IMG/VR virus record: IMGVR_UViG_3300032116_001382
Coordinates: 1-22,827 of that record
Length of the DNA: 22,827 bases
Reading direction: 5' to 3' (one strand)
Origin: a virus
The position numbers and the translations under genes are program-made. A model generated the notes under the pieces. The model had not been told where the DNA came from. It ran no database searches and worked only from the letters and a program-made list of their open reading frames with translations. This document shows, in pieces, positions 1 through 10,000 of this stretch; the first letter of the stretch is position 1; each line of letters begins with the position of its first letter.

Positions 1-1849
1 CTGCTGGTGTCCCCAGAAGTCTGCTGATGACGCTGTGATCCCCCGATGGATCTAGTGTCTTTGAGAAGATAGGTGTTTGGACAGTCATTCTGACCAGCGG
101 ACCACCCAGATAAATCATCCCGGCGCCAGCAAGAACATAACCGATGTACTGGCTGGTTCTGTATGGCGTGGTGAACGAGGGGTAGTACATCTCCTCGATC
201 TTCTCTCCCAAAGACGCCTTGACATAGGCGCCCAGCGAATCCATGACCACATCCTGCGGATTGTCGATGGAGGCGCCAGTCTGAATCAGCCGTTGATAGT
301 TGTAAACGACAAAAGGCTCAAAGCGACTCTGGTCATCAGAAAAATAGGTGCAAGAAAGCGGACTCAGGCCGAAGGGTGCGCCCTCGGCCTCCATGAAGGC
401 ACTCCTGGCGATGTCGAACTCGTAGCGGATGTTGGGACGAAGGTCGGCCTTGAACGGCACATTGCTGTCGAGCGTCGACGCAGAAATACCAAGACTGACG
501 ATAAATTCCTTGCCGAGATACTGATTGGCCACTCCGGACAGCCAGCTGAAGAATCTACGGCGCGCCTCCGATCTGTCGTAGGTGGCTTCCAGAGCGCGAG
601 CAAGGATGGCTTGCGGATTGGTCTGGACCAGACTTCCCGTGTTGACGCCGCTCAAAAGAACCTGATTTCCGCGAGTGCTTTCAAAGCCGGTCATGGCGAA
701 AAAGACATCGGGACGGTATTTCTCGATATACTCCATCCAGCTGTCAATGCCAGCCATGGCGAACTGAAGCTCAAGTGTCGAACAGAAGTAGTACGATGAG
801 CCGATGATGTCTTCGACCCCCTGTGCGTAGAGGTTCATCATCTCACAGGGGTAGGAAATGGGCGATTCGCCCGGCAGCTTGGGGGCCAGGATGACGAAGC
901 CGGGATGGCCCAGGATCGGGTTCTTGTTCTGGTCATATCCCCAAAAAGAACAGTAGTTTGCTTTCCCGTACATTCCCTCGTAGGGGCCGCCGATCAGCAT
1001 CGCTGCCGTTTGGTGACCCTGTGCCATCTCAATGCCGTGCTCAATGGCGGTGGCGTTTGAGCCTGGCTGGTTGACGATCGCCCCGATAGTCCCCAGGCTG
1101 GGCGCAAACCTTCTGTCTATGACGCGTATCTTGATCGTGTAGCCGACCAACTCAACGACAAAATCAAATCCAGCATCCTGGCAGACCTTGTTGATGACAT
1201 CGTACAGGCTGACTACCGAGTTGCCTTCGATCCGATAATAGGGATCGGGGATCGGCAGTTCGCTGAGATCCAACGAGTAGTAGACGCCGTCTGGAAATTC
1301 GCGTGTCGGCAAACCCCACCGCATCGGCCCACCGAATGGGGTTGTGAGGGGCTGATTGCAGATTGATAGCACCGCCCTGAAAAAAGTGATCCACGGCATG
1401 CCAATTTCATCGGAACCGGAAAAGCCAAAACCAATATTCTCCCAGAAACCATAGGCGTTGATAACATTAGTGACGCCTACCGGTATCGCCCCCACATACT
1501 GGCCAATGATGACCTGTGTGGCTTGCAGGATTTCCCGCGGATCCACCACGACGATATCGTAGCCCAGACCGGAAACCTGTTTTTTCTGGGTGACTTTGGA
1601 CAGAATGCCGCCAAAAAAATAACCGCCCAAACGAAATCGTAGGGGGTGGCCAACCTGACACGGGAAATCATTGTAAGAATAATTAAAGTCAGAATTTTCT
1701 TTAACAAGAGATATATTTAGAGAGCTTCCGTTATCTCCCCAAGAGACACTGCTGCTAGCCTGTTGGACATAAAAGCCCAACAGGGTCCGGTTGTTGGAAC
1801 CGTGTGTGATCTGCGGCACAAGGTATTGGAAGTCACTTTCCGTAGGCAT
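1..1849 (-). CDS. Probable baseplate/tail hub structural protein, partial (stop beyond the left edge)
   Basis: I translated this frame by hand from the ATG at 1849. It stays open for 616 codons to the window edge, and ATG codons near 1399, 838 and 190 all fall in the same frame, so no frameshift is visible. The N-terminal part has a beta-rich stretch (RFRLGGYFFGGIL) followed by VVVDPREILQ and a segment rich in Gly and aromatics. I associate this layout with hub-type tail proteins next to tape measure genes, but that is from memory. The gene is last in the tail module, where hub, baseplate and fibre genes normally lie, and its product would sit at the tail tip. The ATG overlaps the upstream gene by 17 bases and has only a weak ribosome binding site, so a later GTG at codon 10 is possible. 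The alternative is a general tail tip structural protein. Confidence 0.6.
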   Translation of the reverse strand, partial: MPTESDFQYLVPQITHGSNNRTLLGFYVQQASSSVSWGDNGSSLNISLVKENSDFNYSYNDFPCQVGHPLRFRLGGYFFGGILSKVTQKKQVSGLGYDIVVVDPREILQATQVIIGQYVGAIPVGVTNVINAYGFWENIGFGFSGSDEIGMPWITFFRAVLSICNQPLTTPFGGPMRWGLPTREFPDGVYYSLDLSELPIPDPYYRIEGNSVVSLYDVINKVCQDAGFDFVVELVGYTIKIRVIDRRFAPSLGTIGAIVNQPGSNATAIEHGIEMAQGHQTAAMLIGGPYEGMYGKANYCSFWGYDQNKNPILGHPGFVILAPKLPGESPISYPCEMMNLYAQGVEDIIGSSYYFCSTLELQFAMAGIDSWMEYIEKYRPDVFFAMTGFESTRGNQVLLSGVNTGSLVQTNPQAILARALEATYDRSEARRRFFSWLSGVANQYLGKEFIVSLGISASTLDSNVPFKADLRPNIRYEFDIARSAFMEAEGAPFGLSPLSCTYFSDDQSRFEPFVVYNYQRLIQTGASIDNPQDVVMDSLGAYVKASLGEKIEEMYYPSFTTPYRTSQYIGYVLAGAGMIYLGGPLVRMTVQTPIFSKTLDPSGDHSVISRLLGTPA

Positions 1850-3491
1850 AGGTCACACTGAAGTTGTAGCGGCCAGTCGTGTAGTTGAATCCATCGGTTA
1901 TTTTTTCAACAAATAACTTTGGATAGATGGCCGTGTTGGGGATGATGTTGAGTTGGGCAAGCGCCGTGAAGGCCTGTTCTCTGGTCGGCTTGACCGGACG
2001 CCCATCCGTTTGATTCACCGTGCCCACTACCACTTCCATGGTGATGTCCCGAGTTGTCTTGGTGATATTCATCAAATTCTGATAGACAGGACCCTTGCCA
2101 AGCGGGTTGGCCCCATCGACCCGCCCCAAGACATCGATGGCGGCAAAAAGTGGCCCGCCACCATTGTCCGTAAAACTAACCTCAAAGAACTTGGCGTCAA
2201 CAAATACAGGTGGGCGGTATTTGTTGTTGAATTCGACATTGTAAGTGATCGTGCCAGCCACCTTGTTGTGGCCGATTGTCACTTGAGCTGGTTTGTTTGA
2301 CAAATACTCGGAACCCAAAACCGCTATTACTCGGTCGCGGATCAATCTGTACTCGTTGGCAGCCAGCAAATCCCATTTGCTTTTGGCGTGTACATATTTG
2401 GTTTCCGGCTGCTCAAAAGCCCCCGTTCTGCTGGTTCGCAAAGCGGTGATGGTGCCGTCGATGGAAATCGTCTTCAGCGTGGATTCTGCCGAGTCCTTGA
2501 TGCTAATGTTGAATTCTTCCAGAGCCGGGATGTAATTGTTGCCCGACAAGGCCCCCAGCAGATCGGCGTTTGCCTTCGCCAAATCAACAATGGTCCAGGA
2601 CTCGCTGACGCTGAACTTGCCGCCCGCCTCATCGACCGTGACGGTTCGGATGGCATCGTAGGCCCTGACCGTGTCTTGGCCAGCAGAAGGCTGTTCGCTG
2701 AAGGCGTTGGCCAAAGCCCCGCCAAGACCGAAATAACTGAGTCCAGCTGGTTGATCGTTCAGTTTGATTCTGCTGGAGGGTGGTGATGAGAGAGCGGCAT
2801 TGTCGGAAAGGTCGGTATCTGACGCCAACTTTTTCAGAACCGCAGCCCGGGCAATCTCAAAGCCGCGCATGTTCCGGTTGGTTGTGCCACCCACCCATCG
2901 TGTCGTCGCTTGGGCGCTGACCTGATGAGTCAGCTTGTATTTCCGCAGGCTGTCATCCGGCTCCATCGACCAAGATTCTTCGACGCCGACATCGTCTTCT
3001 GCGTCCATGCCGATGGTGTTGGTGCCGATCCTGAGGTAGTCGGCCTCCAGATTGATCGTGTACTCGAAGTAGTCGGTGAACGGCCCCTCGGGGATATCGA
3101 TCGATTTGACGCGAGGATAGCAGAGGATCGTGGAGAGGGAACCCGAAGCGTCCCACGGGGTGATCTGAAGGGTGACGCGTTCGGTCGGATTCAGCGGGTT
3201 TTTGGGACGAAACAACTCGTTGAGTTGTCCTATTTTCTTTTGGATTTCGGCCTGACGACTGTTTGGCGTAACCACAGACGGTTGCTGGTTGGCCTGACTG
3301 AGCAAATCGGCCGTGCTGGTGTTCGCAAGAACCCCGCCCTTGTAGGCCAGCATCCGCCCTTTGAGGCTGATATTGAATAAGTACTTCTTGACGCGACCAT
3401 CTTCAAACCGGTCAATTTGGGTGGAGATGGAGACAAAGGGTCCTGGGGCGAGAACCTTTTCTTGCCCCTGCGGGCCGTAAAGAACTGGCAT
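1833..3491 (-). CDS. Tail structural protein (tail tip/baseplate region), 552 aa
   Basis: A full-length gene of 552 residues. Its ATG overlaps the upstream stop by one base (TAATG), which suggests coupled translation. I do not recognise a named family. The sequence is rich in predicted beta strands and has two similar-looking patches, one with ESWSMEPDD near residue 170 and one with SVSESWTIVDLAKAN near residue 295. This hints at an internally duplicated beta-domain protein. There is no signal peptide, membrane segment or enzyme motif. Its place between the tape measure and the probable hub gene suggests a tail tip, baseplate or distal tail component. Function is inferred from position only. 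Confidence 0.6.
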   Translation of the reverse strand: MPVLYGPQGQEKVLAPGPFVSISTQIDRFEDGRVKKYLFNISLKGRMLAYKGGVLANTSTADLLSQANQQPSVVTPNSRQAEIQKKIGQLNELFRPKNPLNPTERVTLQITPWDASGSLSTILCYPRVKSIDIPEGPFTDYFEYTINLEADYLRIGTNTIGMDAEDDVGVEESWSMEPDDSLRKYKLTHQVSAQATTRWVGGTTNRNMRGFEIARAAVLKKLASDTDLSDNAALSSPPSSRIKLNDQPAGLSYFGLGGALANAFSEQPSAGQDTVRAYDAIRTVTVDEAGGKFSVSESWTIVDLAKANADLLGALSGNNYIPALEEFNISIKDSAESTLKTISIDGTITALRTSRTGAFEQPETKYVHAKSKWDLLAANEYRLIRDRVIAVLGSEYLSNKPAQVTIGHNKVAGTITYNVEFNNKYRPPVFVDAKFFEVSFTDNGGGPLFAAIDVLGRVDGANPLGKGPVYQNLMNITKTTRDITMEVVVGTVNQTDGRPVKPTREQAFTALAQLNIIPNTAIYPKLFVEKITDGFNYTTGRYNFSVTYAYGK

Positions 3492-4090
3492 TAATTGCCT
3501 CCTATAGTCAGATCAAGAGAACCGGTGCCCACGCCAGTACCCGCCGTGATCATGGCCAGCGACCCGCTGCTTCCAGCCGGACCAGCCAAATACAATACGC
3601 AGCCAGCACTGGCTTCCTGGGCATAGCCGGTCACCGTCAGCGGCAACATGGAAAAGGCTTCAGGCGTGCGCCAGACCACGAGATTCAAGCCGGTGCCGAA
3701 GACTGGGGCTTCCAAAATCAACGGCAATGCGTTTTCCACCAATTCGGTGGCACTATTGACTGTCACCAGAGACAATGAACCCGAAAGGTTCTTGTTGGCT
3801 CCTTCGACAAACAAATTCATGTTTTGTTGGCTATCAGATTTATTACACAAGATATATAAATTTAACCCCTTGCCATAAGCCTTACCACTAACGACTAGGG
3901 GGAGCGTGTTGGCGACGCCGGAAAATACGCCAAGGGTGTGGAGTGGCAGCGAATTCCCACCCGAAGGTATCTCGGTGACCTTCAGGAACAGATTCAACGA
4001 CTCCCAGGAAAGCGACTCGCCGCCAAACCCGAGGACTAGTCCCCCGGGTGTGGCGAGTATGTCCCCCAGCCTGCCCGTGAAGACACTCAT
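3491..4090 (-). CDS. Beta-strand repeat structural protein (LPL/LNL repeats), 199 aa
   Basis: The ATG at 4090 shares one base with the tape measure stop (TGATG). A GTG one codon earlier (4093, GTGA overlap) is also possible. A GAGGG sequence seven bases before the ATG favours the ATG. Short hydrophobic strands recur through the protein: NSLPLH, NTLPLVVSG, GLNLYIL, MNLFVEG, NALPLIL, GLNLVVW, MLPLTVTG and SLDLTIGG. The two best copies span residues 62-98 and 121-156 (N-T/A-LPL ... G-x-GLNL ... L-x-V-x-G). I know such LPL strand repeats from phage virion proteins near tail tips and adhesins, but the exact role is unknown. The place right after the tape measure gene fits a tail tip part. An AT-rich patch lies near 3830-3880. 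Confidence 0.6.
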   Translation of the reverse strand: MSVFTGRLGDILATPGGLVLGFGGESLSWESLNLFLKVTEIPSGGNSLPLHTLGVFSGVANTLPLVVSGKAYGKGLNLYILCNKSDSQQNMNLFVEGANKNLSGSLSLVTVNSATELVENALPLILEAPVFGTGLNLVVWRTPEAFSMLPLTVTGYAQEASAGCVLYLAGPAGSSGSLAMITAGTGVGTGSLDLTIGGN

Positions 4091-7000
4091 CACTGCGCCC
4101 TCTGCTCAACCGGCTGACTATCCCGGATTGCCTGGGCGATCATCGGCCCGATAGCCTCGGTGACCGCCTTGACGATGGAATCCTGGCCCATCAGGTTGAC
4201 CACGATGTCGTTCGCCCCAGACAGTTCGATCTGGCCTGGAATCTTGCCCACCGCCTCGTCGAACTTGTCCACAAAGGTGCCGAAGTTGGCCACGGCCCCG
4301 TTGAAGGTACTAACCGAGGTGGAGAAGCCGGACAGCCCCTGGCTGATCTGGGTGGCAGCCTGGTTGAAGCGGGCGGCGACGTCGAGAAGGTCAGGCCCGC
4401 CCTGTGCCATTCCTCCGTTGGCGAATCCCTGGATGCCGCCCACCACGCCGCCGTTGGCGAATTTCTGGACCTGTCTTTTGGGCACGACTAGTTCGCCTGG
4501 CTCCAGCAAGGCGGGGACGGTATCTCCAGACCCAACGCCAGGCACTATGCCGCCCGTAGCTCTTTTAACAATGTCTTTTTTGTCAAGATAAGGAGAATCT
4601 GCCAGTCGAGCATACATCGCAGCATGTATTGGGTTGCGATTGAGGCGCTCGTTGCTTTCTCTATTAAGTTCTTTCAGGCGATTTTCAACAAATCCCTTAT
4701 TCTTTTCATCCCATTCCTTCTGCATTTTTGGCATGTTTTCTTCGTAGGTCGGGGCGTGGGCAAAGACCCGACCTTCAAACTCTTGCCTTTGCTTATCTTT
4801 CTCTGCGTAAAACTTCCTTAGTTTTTCTGCTCCACGCTTAACTCCACCTGGATCTCTAATGTCCTCAATGCCTTCTCGCACATGCCAACGAGCTATTTCA
4901 TTGCCATGTTCTTCGCTTTGTTTTTTGGCGCGATAGTCATCCATCTTGCGTTTGGCTTCAGCTTCTTCTTCAGCCCGAACCTTTTCAGGATTTTTTATTT
5001 TGTTAATTTCTTGGAGATAGCGTGGATCGCCAGTTTTTAGATAATTTTCTTGGGCAATTTCCAACATCTTTTTAAGATGATTGGCTTCTGCCTCTTGACG
5101 ATTTGGTTCGGCTTTATTTTGACCGTTAGCTCTAACTCTTGCGTTGTGGGCTTCGACTGGATTTGAAGCGGATGCCATATTTTCGTTAGCAAGAGCGGGA
5201 TTGAGACGCAGCAGGCCACCCTGCAATGGATCGTTCCCGGCAGCAATAAATTGCTGTTGCTGTTTGATTTGTTGATCTTTTTGGGCTGCTGCTGCCGCTC
5301 CTCTAAGTGCGCGAGGATCAATGAACCTAGCAGCATAGTTCATTTGATTAAGTTGTTCTTTAGCTGCTACACGTTCTTCCATTGAGGCTTTGGTGTTTGC
5401 CGCCAACGCCCGAAGTTCTTTCGACCGAGCGATAAAGGCTTTTGGATCCTGCTGAAAAGAAGCGAATGCGTCTTGAGCACCAAGCATTTGACGCTGCGCA
5501 TCCATTTGTGCAACTAACGGATTGGTCAAAGTTGCATATAGTTGTCGAAATTCAGCAATTTTTTCTTTGGTTCTATTTCTTGGATTTTTTAGTTCGTCAC
5601 GAAGAGAGAAAAATTTAGCTTTGGCACCCGTGATTCCGCCATTGCCACCAATCATTTGGTTCATCGCTTCCATAGCGAGGAACTGTTGTTCATTTAGATT
5701 GCCATTATTATTGTTTGCTAAAGGATTGACTGTATTTTTAACAGTTTGCGGTTGGAACCCCATTTGAATATTTCGGTTCCCGCCCCACTTCGCAGCGCCA
5801 GCAGGAACCAAATTGTATTTGACTCCGTTGATGACAACATCGCCACCTTCTGCATATCCTGGTAATTTTCCGGTAGAGTTAATATGGTCGAGATTGTTTT
5901 TCCCAATCTTGGAAGCTTCGCTTGGCGTGAAAATGTGTTCGCCAGGCATAACCATGGCTGGAACAACCCCGCCCCTAGCCATGCGAGGAAGAGCAGCTAA
6001 GGTGTCAGCACCCAATTTTTGAACGGAAGACTTGCGGACAACATAGCTGCCTACCGGCAAATTGGCTCGGACAGAGTCAGTATTACCAACACCAGGCACC
6101 AGACCCCCAGAGGCAAATCCAAGAAGACCTTTGCCAGATTTGAATGCTTCAATTAGTCCGTTTGCGACACCAGGCCCTAAAACAGCTTGGCTAATAGCAA
6201 TAGCATTTTCCTTTTGGCTCAAAAAATCTTGCTTAACTTTTTCAGCTTCATCAAGTTGTTTTTTGTTTTTTAGGCTTCTGTCCTTAAATACATCAGAGGC
6301 CTTTGGTAAGGTGGTGGGTGCACCATAAGCACTAGCTAGAATCTCAAGAAGAGCAGCGTCTTTGGCATAACCAAAAGGACCTTTGTCTTCAGATTTCTTT
6401 AGCATATTGTTGATTGCGCCCGGGTTGGAAGTTATCCACATCCCGATTCGATTTAAGGTCATCGCATTTTTTCGGCCATTAACTTCATCAAGGGCAGCTG
6501 ATCGGCCTTCTGCGTCCACAGCAATGAGATAAGCTGCCTTCTCTGCTGAACTCAAACTGTCTGGGTCTTCATTAAATTTGCCTTGAGATTGAGCGGCAAT
6601 TTTGCCCATTAGAACATCTAGAGCTGCTCTTTGGATTAGGGTCATTTTGTTGCGGTTTGCAGCGTAACCGCGAATTTCATCTCCCGTTACATCTTCGGTG
6701 GAATTAATAAGCTTGTCCAGCCCCATAGCAGTCATTTGGGCTTGTTCAGCAGGACTCAACTTATTTTCAAGTATGCGACGCCTTTTAATCTCCAAAAGCT
6801 TAGTTTGAACAGCAGGGTTCAATTTATTAAAGGCATCGGCTTCCATGGCCATAAGCTGAAGCTTCATCAACTCCATATCTTGTTTAGGGCCAAACTGAGC
6901 ATTATTGCGCTCTTCAAAAATCTTAGCGATACCTTGCTCTGGGGTCTGCAAAGAACCAATTCTACCTTGCTGAATTCCTTTTACCAAGTCATTAGCTTTA

Positions 7001-10000
7001 GCAAGCTTTTGACCTTCTGCTTTTTGATTTGCTAAATCATTTTGAGCCTTATCAATAAGGGCCGAAATCGTTTTTTCAAAATCAAAATCTAAACCAAGCT
7101 TTTTGGTTCTATCTGTTTTTTTGGCCCACGCATCCATGTCTCCAGAAAATTCATTCGGGGAAGTAATTGCTAGACGCTGAAGGGCGTCGCCATAAATTTT
7201 ACCAAAAATTCCAGGAGGATAATATTTTTGAAGTATTTTTGTGTCAATTTTTCGTTTTTCTTTTTCTTGCAATTCGCCAATTACAGGCAAGTTTCCAATT
7301 TCGTTATAGTCATTTGCAAAAATGACACTTGATGTCCAATCTTTTGCAGTTTTAGCATATATTTTTGTGTCAGTCCAAAGAGATTCAAATTCTCTGCGGA
7401 GAGGATCAATATCCCCCAAAAGTTTTAACGCTCCATCTTCGTTTAAGGTATTTGCCATACGATCAACATTATTAAGGAATAAATGCCTTTTCAAATCTGG
7501 CTCTGATTGAATTATGTCATTCAAGCTAGAACCAATTCCAATTTTAAATTTATCATTAACATTATTTGTGAAAATTTCAGCTTCTTTTCCTACTTCGATA
7601 AACTTCTTTACTGCCTCATATATTTCCGAAACGCCGACTTCAATTTTAGTCGGTAGGGTTTTTATCGCCTTTGCGATTCCCATTTTTCTTTTGCCAACAT
7701 GATAACTTTCAAGGTCTCGGAAATTTAAAGTTTTATTTTTTTGATCTTCTATTGACATTAATTGAGCTAGGGCGTTCTTGATGCCAAGTTGCTCATCTGT
7801 TTCCTTGCCAGAAATAGATTTGATCCAATCTTTTTGCTTGTTGACAAATTTAAATCGCTCATCAGGCTTCATGTTTCTGAGCTGAAGAAGGAAAAGAATT
7901 TCTGAATTTGCGCGAGCCACTTTGCGAGCTTGCTCGGCAGCCTCCATAGTTTTTACAGGATTTATAATATCCGTAGTATCTGCTCCAATATTTTTTTGTG
8001 CGTTAGCAATATTATTTCTGGCTTCTTCAACCGTTCCACCATCTGCATATCCGGCGTTTATTTTCTCTAAAAGCTTTTTGTTTCTTTGGGCAGGTCCTGC
8101 CGCAACAACAAATTCACTAGGGTTAATTCTGGCGTTTACGGTATCAGAAGAATGGGGATTGAGACTGCCGCCCGAACCCCAGCCGCCCTTGTTGAAATAA
8201 CGAACCATACCGCCGTTAGCTCTTCCTTCGGGCCTAATAGCTAAGACTTCACCAAATCCCTGGACTTGTTGTCGCGCCTGATCAAGAGCGCCATTCAGTT
8301 CAGAGAACTTTTTGTTCGTGTTTCCGACAGCAGAAACAGATTCGCGCAATGTTTTGACGGTGATGTTGTCTCCTTCTTCCTTTGCGGCTTTAATAAGATT
8401 ATCAATGATTTTGTTATCGATGGTGCCTTGATTGCGCAAATCTTTTCCGGCTTGAAAAATATTTGAATTTGTTCGTTCGTTGGATTCTTTCTGGTATGTG
8501 GTAATTGCGTAACGGAAAGCTTCTGCAATATTCTCTTTGTTGCCGCTAAGAGTCGAAAGATATCCCGCTTTCGCATCCATGCTTTCCGAAAATAATGAAA
8601 GCAGTTTTTTTTGGTCAACGGCAGAAGTGAATCCCATGTCACCAAACTTATTCATCAGGATGCCAGAGACATCACTTTTTGCAGTCCCTCGAGCATAATC
8701 GTTGCCTGCTAAAGCAACAATATCATCAACAAAACTATTGGTATTGCCTAATGCCTTATCGGTTTTGCCTTGGACAATTCGTTGGTTCTTTCCAGCCTCA
8801 AAAATAGCATCAATACTCTTATTTTTTGGATCGTTCAAAGTATCTTTCAAGGCTTTGAACTGATCATCGGTTCCAACTCCGATTTTACCAAGCATGGAAG
8901 ACTGGCCAACTTGTTTCTCCAAGCCCTCCAGACGACTTTGTGCCTGCATCTGAAGGCTTTCCCGCATGAGCTTTTGATTTTCCATCATTGCTCGGGAAAG
9001 TTCATTGATAAAAGTTTGCTGGCCAGCTTGAAGTCTTGAGAAAAAGTCTGCTTGCAACTTTTGTTGCATTTCAACTTGAATGCGTGATGCTTCAACAGCA
9101 ACATCATAATTTGATTGAACAAAATTATCCAAAGCGCGCTCAAGAGCTGCCGTTTGAGGATCAAGGTCAAATGCGCCCCCAAAAGTTGTTTTCATAAGTT
9201 GAGTGGTCAAATCCTTGACATTAATACCACCCAAACCTGGCAATTTCATTTGGGGCGACAACGAAGAAAGCAGACCAAAGATTTGATTTTGTTGTTTTGT
9301 CGAGAAAGTCGCCGCAGTCCCCATGCGGGCAGCAGCCGCAAGCAACCTGAATGAGGATGCTATTTCTGCTCGACCTTCCGTATTTGCCGTGGCGTAGCGA
9401 AGCCCAAGAGCCTGCCTGCCTTCACGGTCAGATTGAATTTTGGAAAGTTTCTCCTGGGCTTGGGATGTCCTTTCGGAAACATCCGTCAGATGCTTTAGGG
9501 CTTGGCCGAGTTCGGCGGCTTTGGTTTTAAGGGATGACAGTTGAGTGATTGCCGCATTTTGTTCGGCAATGTTGCCACCCTTTGTTGCCTTGGCTATCTG
9601 CTCTTCCGTTCGACGAATTTCGTCAAACACCCCACCCATGGCACTAGCAATAAATTGGGGATTTCCGGAACCGGGTCCGCCAAAACCAGTCAACCTTTGC
9701 TGCCTTGCTTGTTGTAGGCCTTGATTCATGTTGAAGAGACCTGCGTCAGCAGCGTCTTCAGAAATCAAACGCCTTTTGAGTCCAACCTGGATGCGATTAC
9801 GCACCGAAGCCATTTCGGCCATATTGGCCTTGTCCATCAACTCTCCGGTGGCGCGTGTCCTGTTGGCGAGTTCCGACAAGCCTTCCGCAAACATGCGGCC
9901 ACGCTCATCGAGGTTCTTGGCGATTTCAGTAAAAGATTGCTTAAGAGGTTCGGCCATGGGGCCAAGGAGCTTCTGGATAACCTTGCCCATATCCTGGCCG

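Noticed and set aside
77-799. Plus-strand open frame of 240 codons
   Set aside because: It is antisense to the continuous hub frame that I translated across 1-1849, which has sensible structural-protein sequence.
1477-1707. Minus-strand small frame with a hydrophobic start, possibly a membrane protein
   Set aside because: It lies within the hub frame in another phase, and the hub frame remains open through it.
1660-1750. Possible internal promoter (AT-rich patch with TTGTTA-like and AATTAT-like boxes)
   Set aside because: The boxes match the consensus poorly and the AT content is explained by Asn, Lys and Tyr codons in the coding frame.
8295-8645. Minus-strand overlapping frame of 116 codons inside the tape measure
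   Set aside because: A different frame within AT-rich coding DNA, with no ribosome binding site or domain. Long chance frames are expected there.
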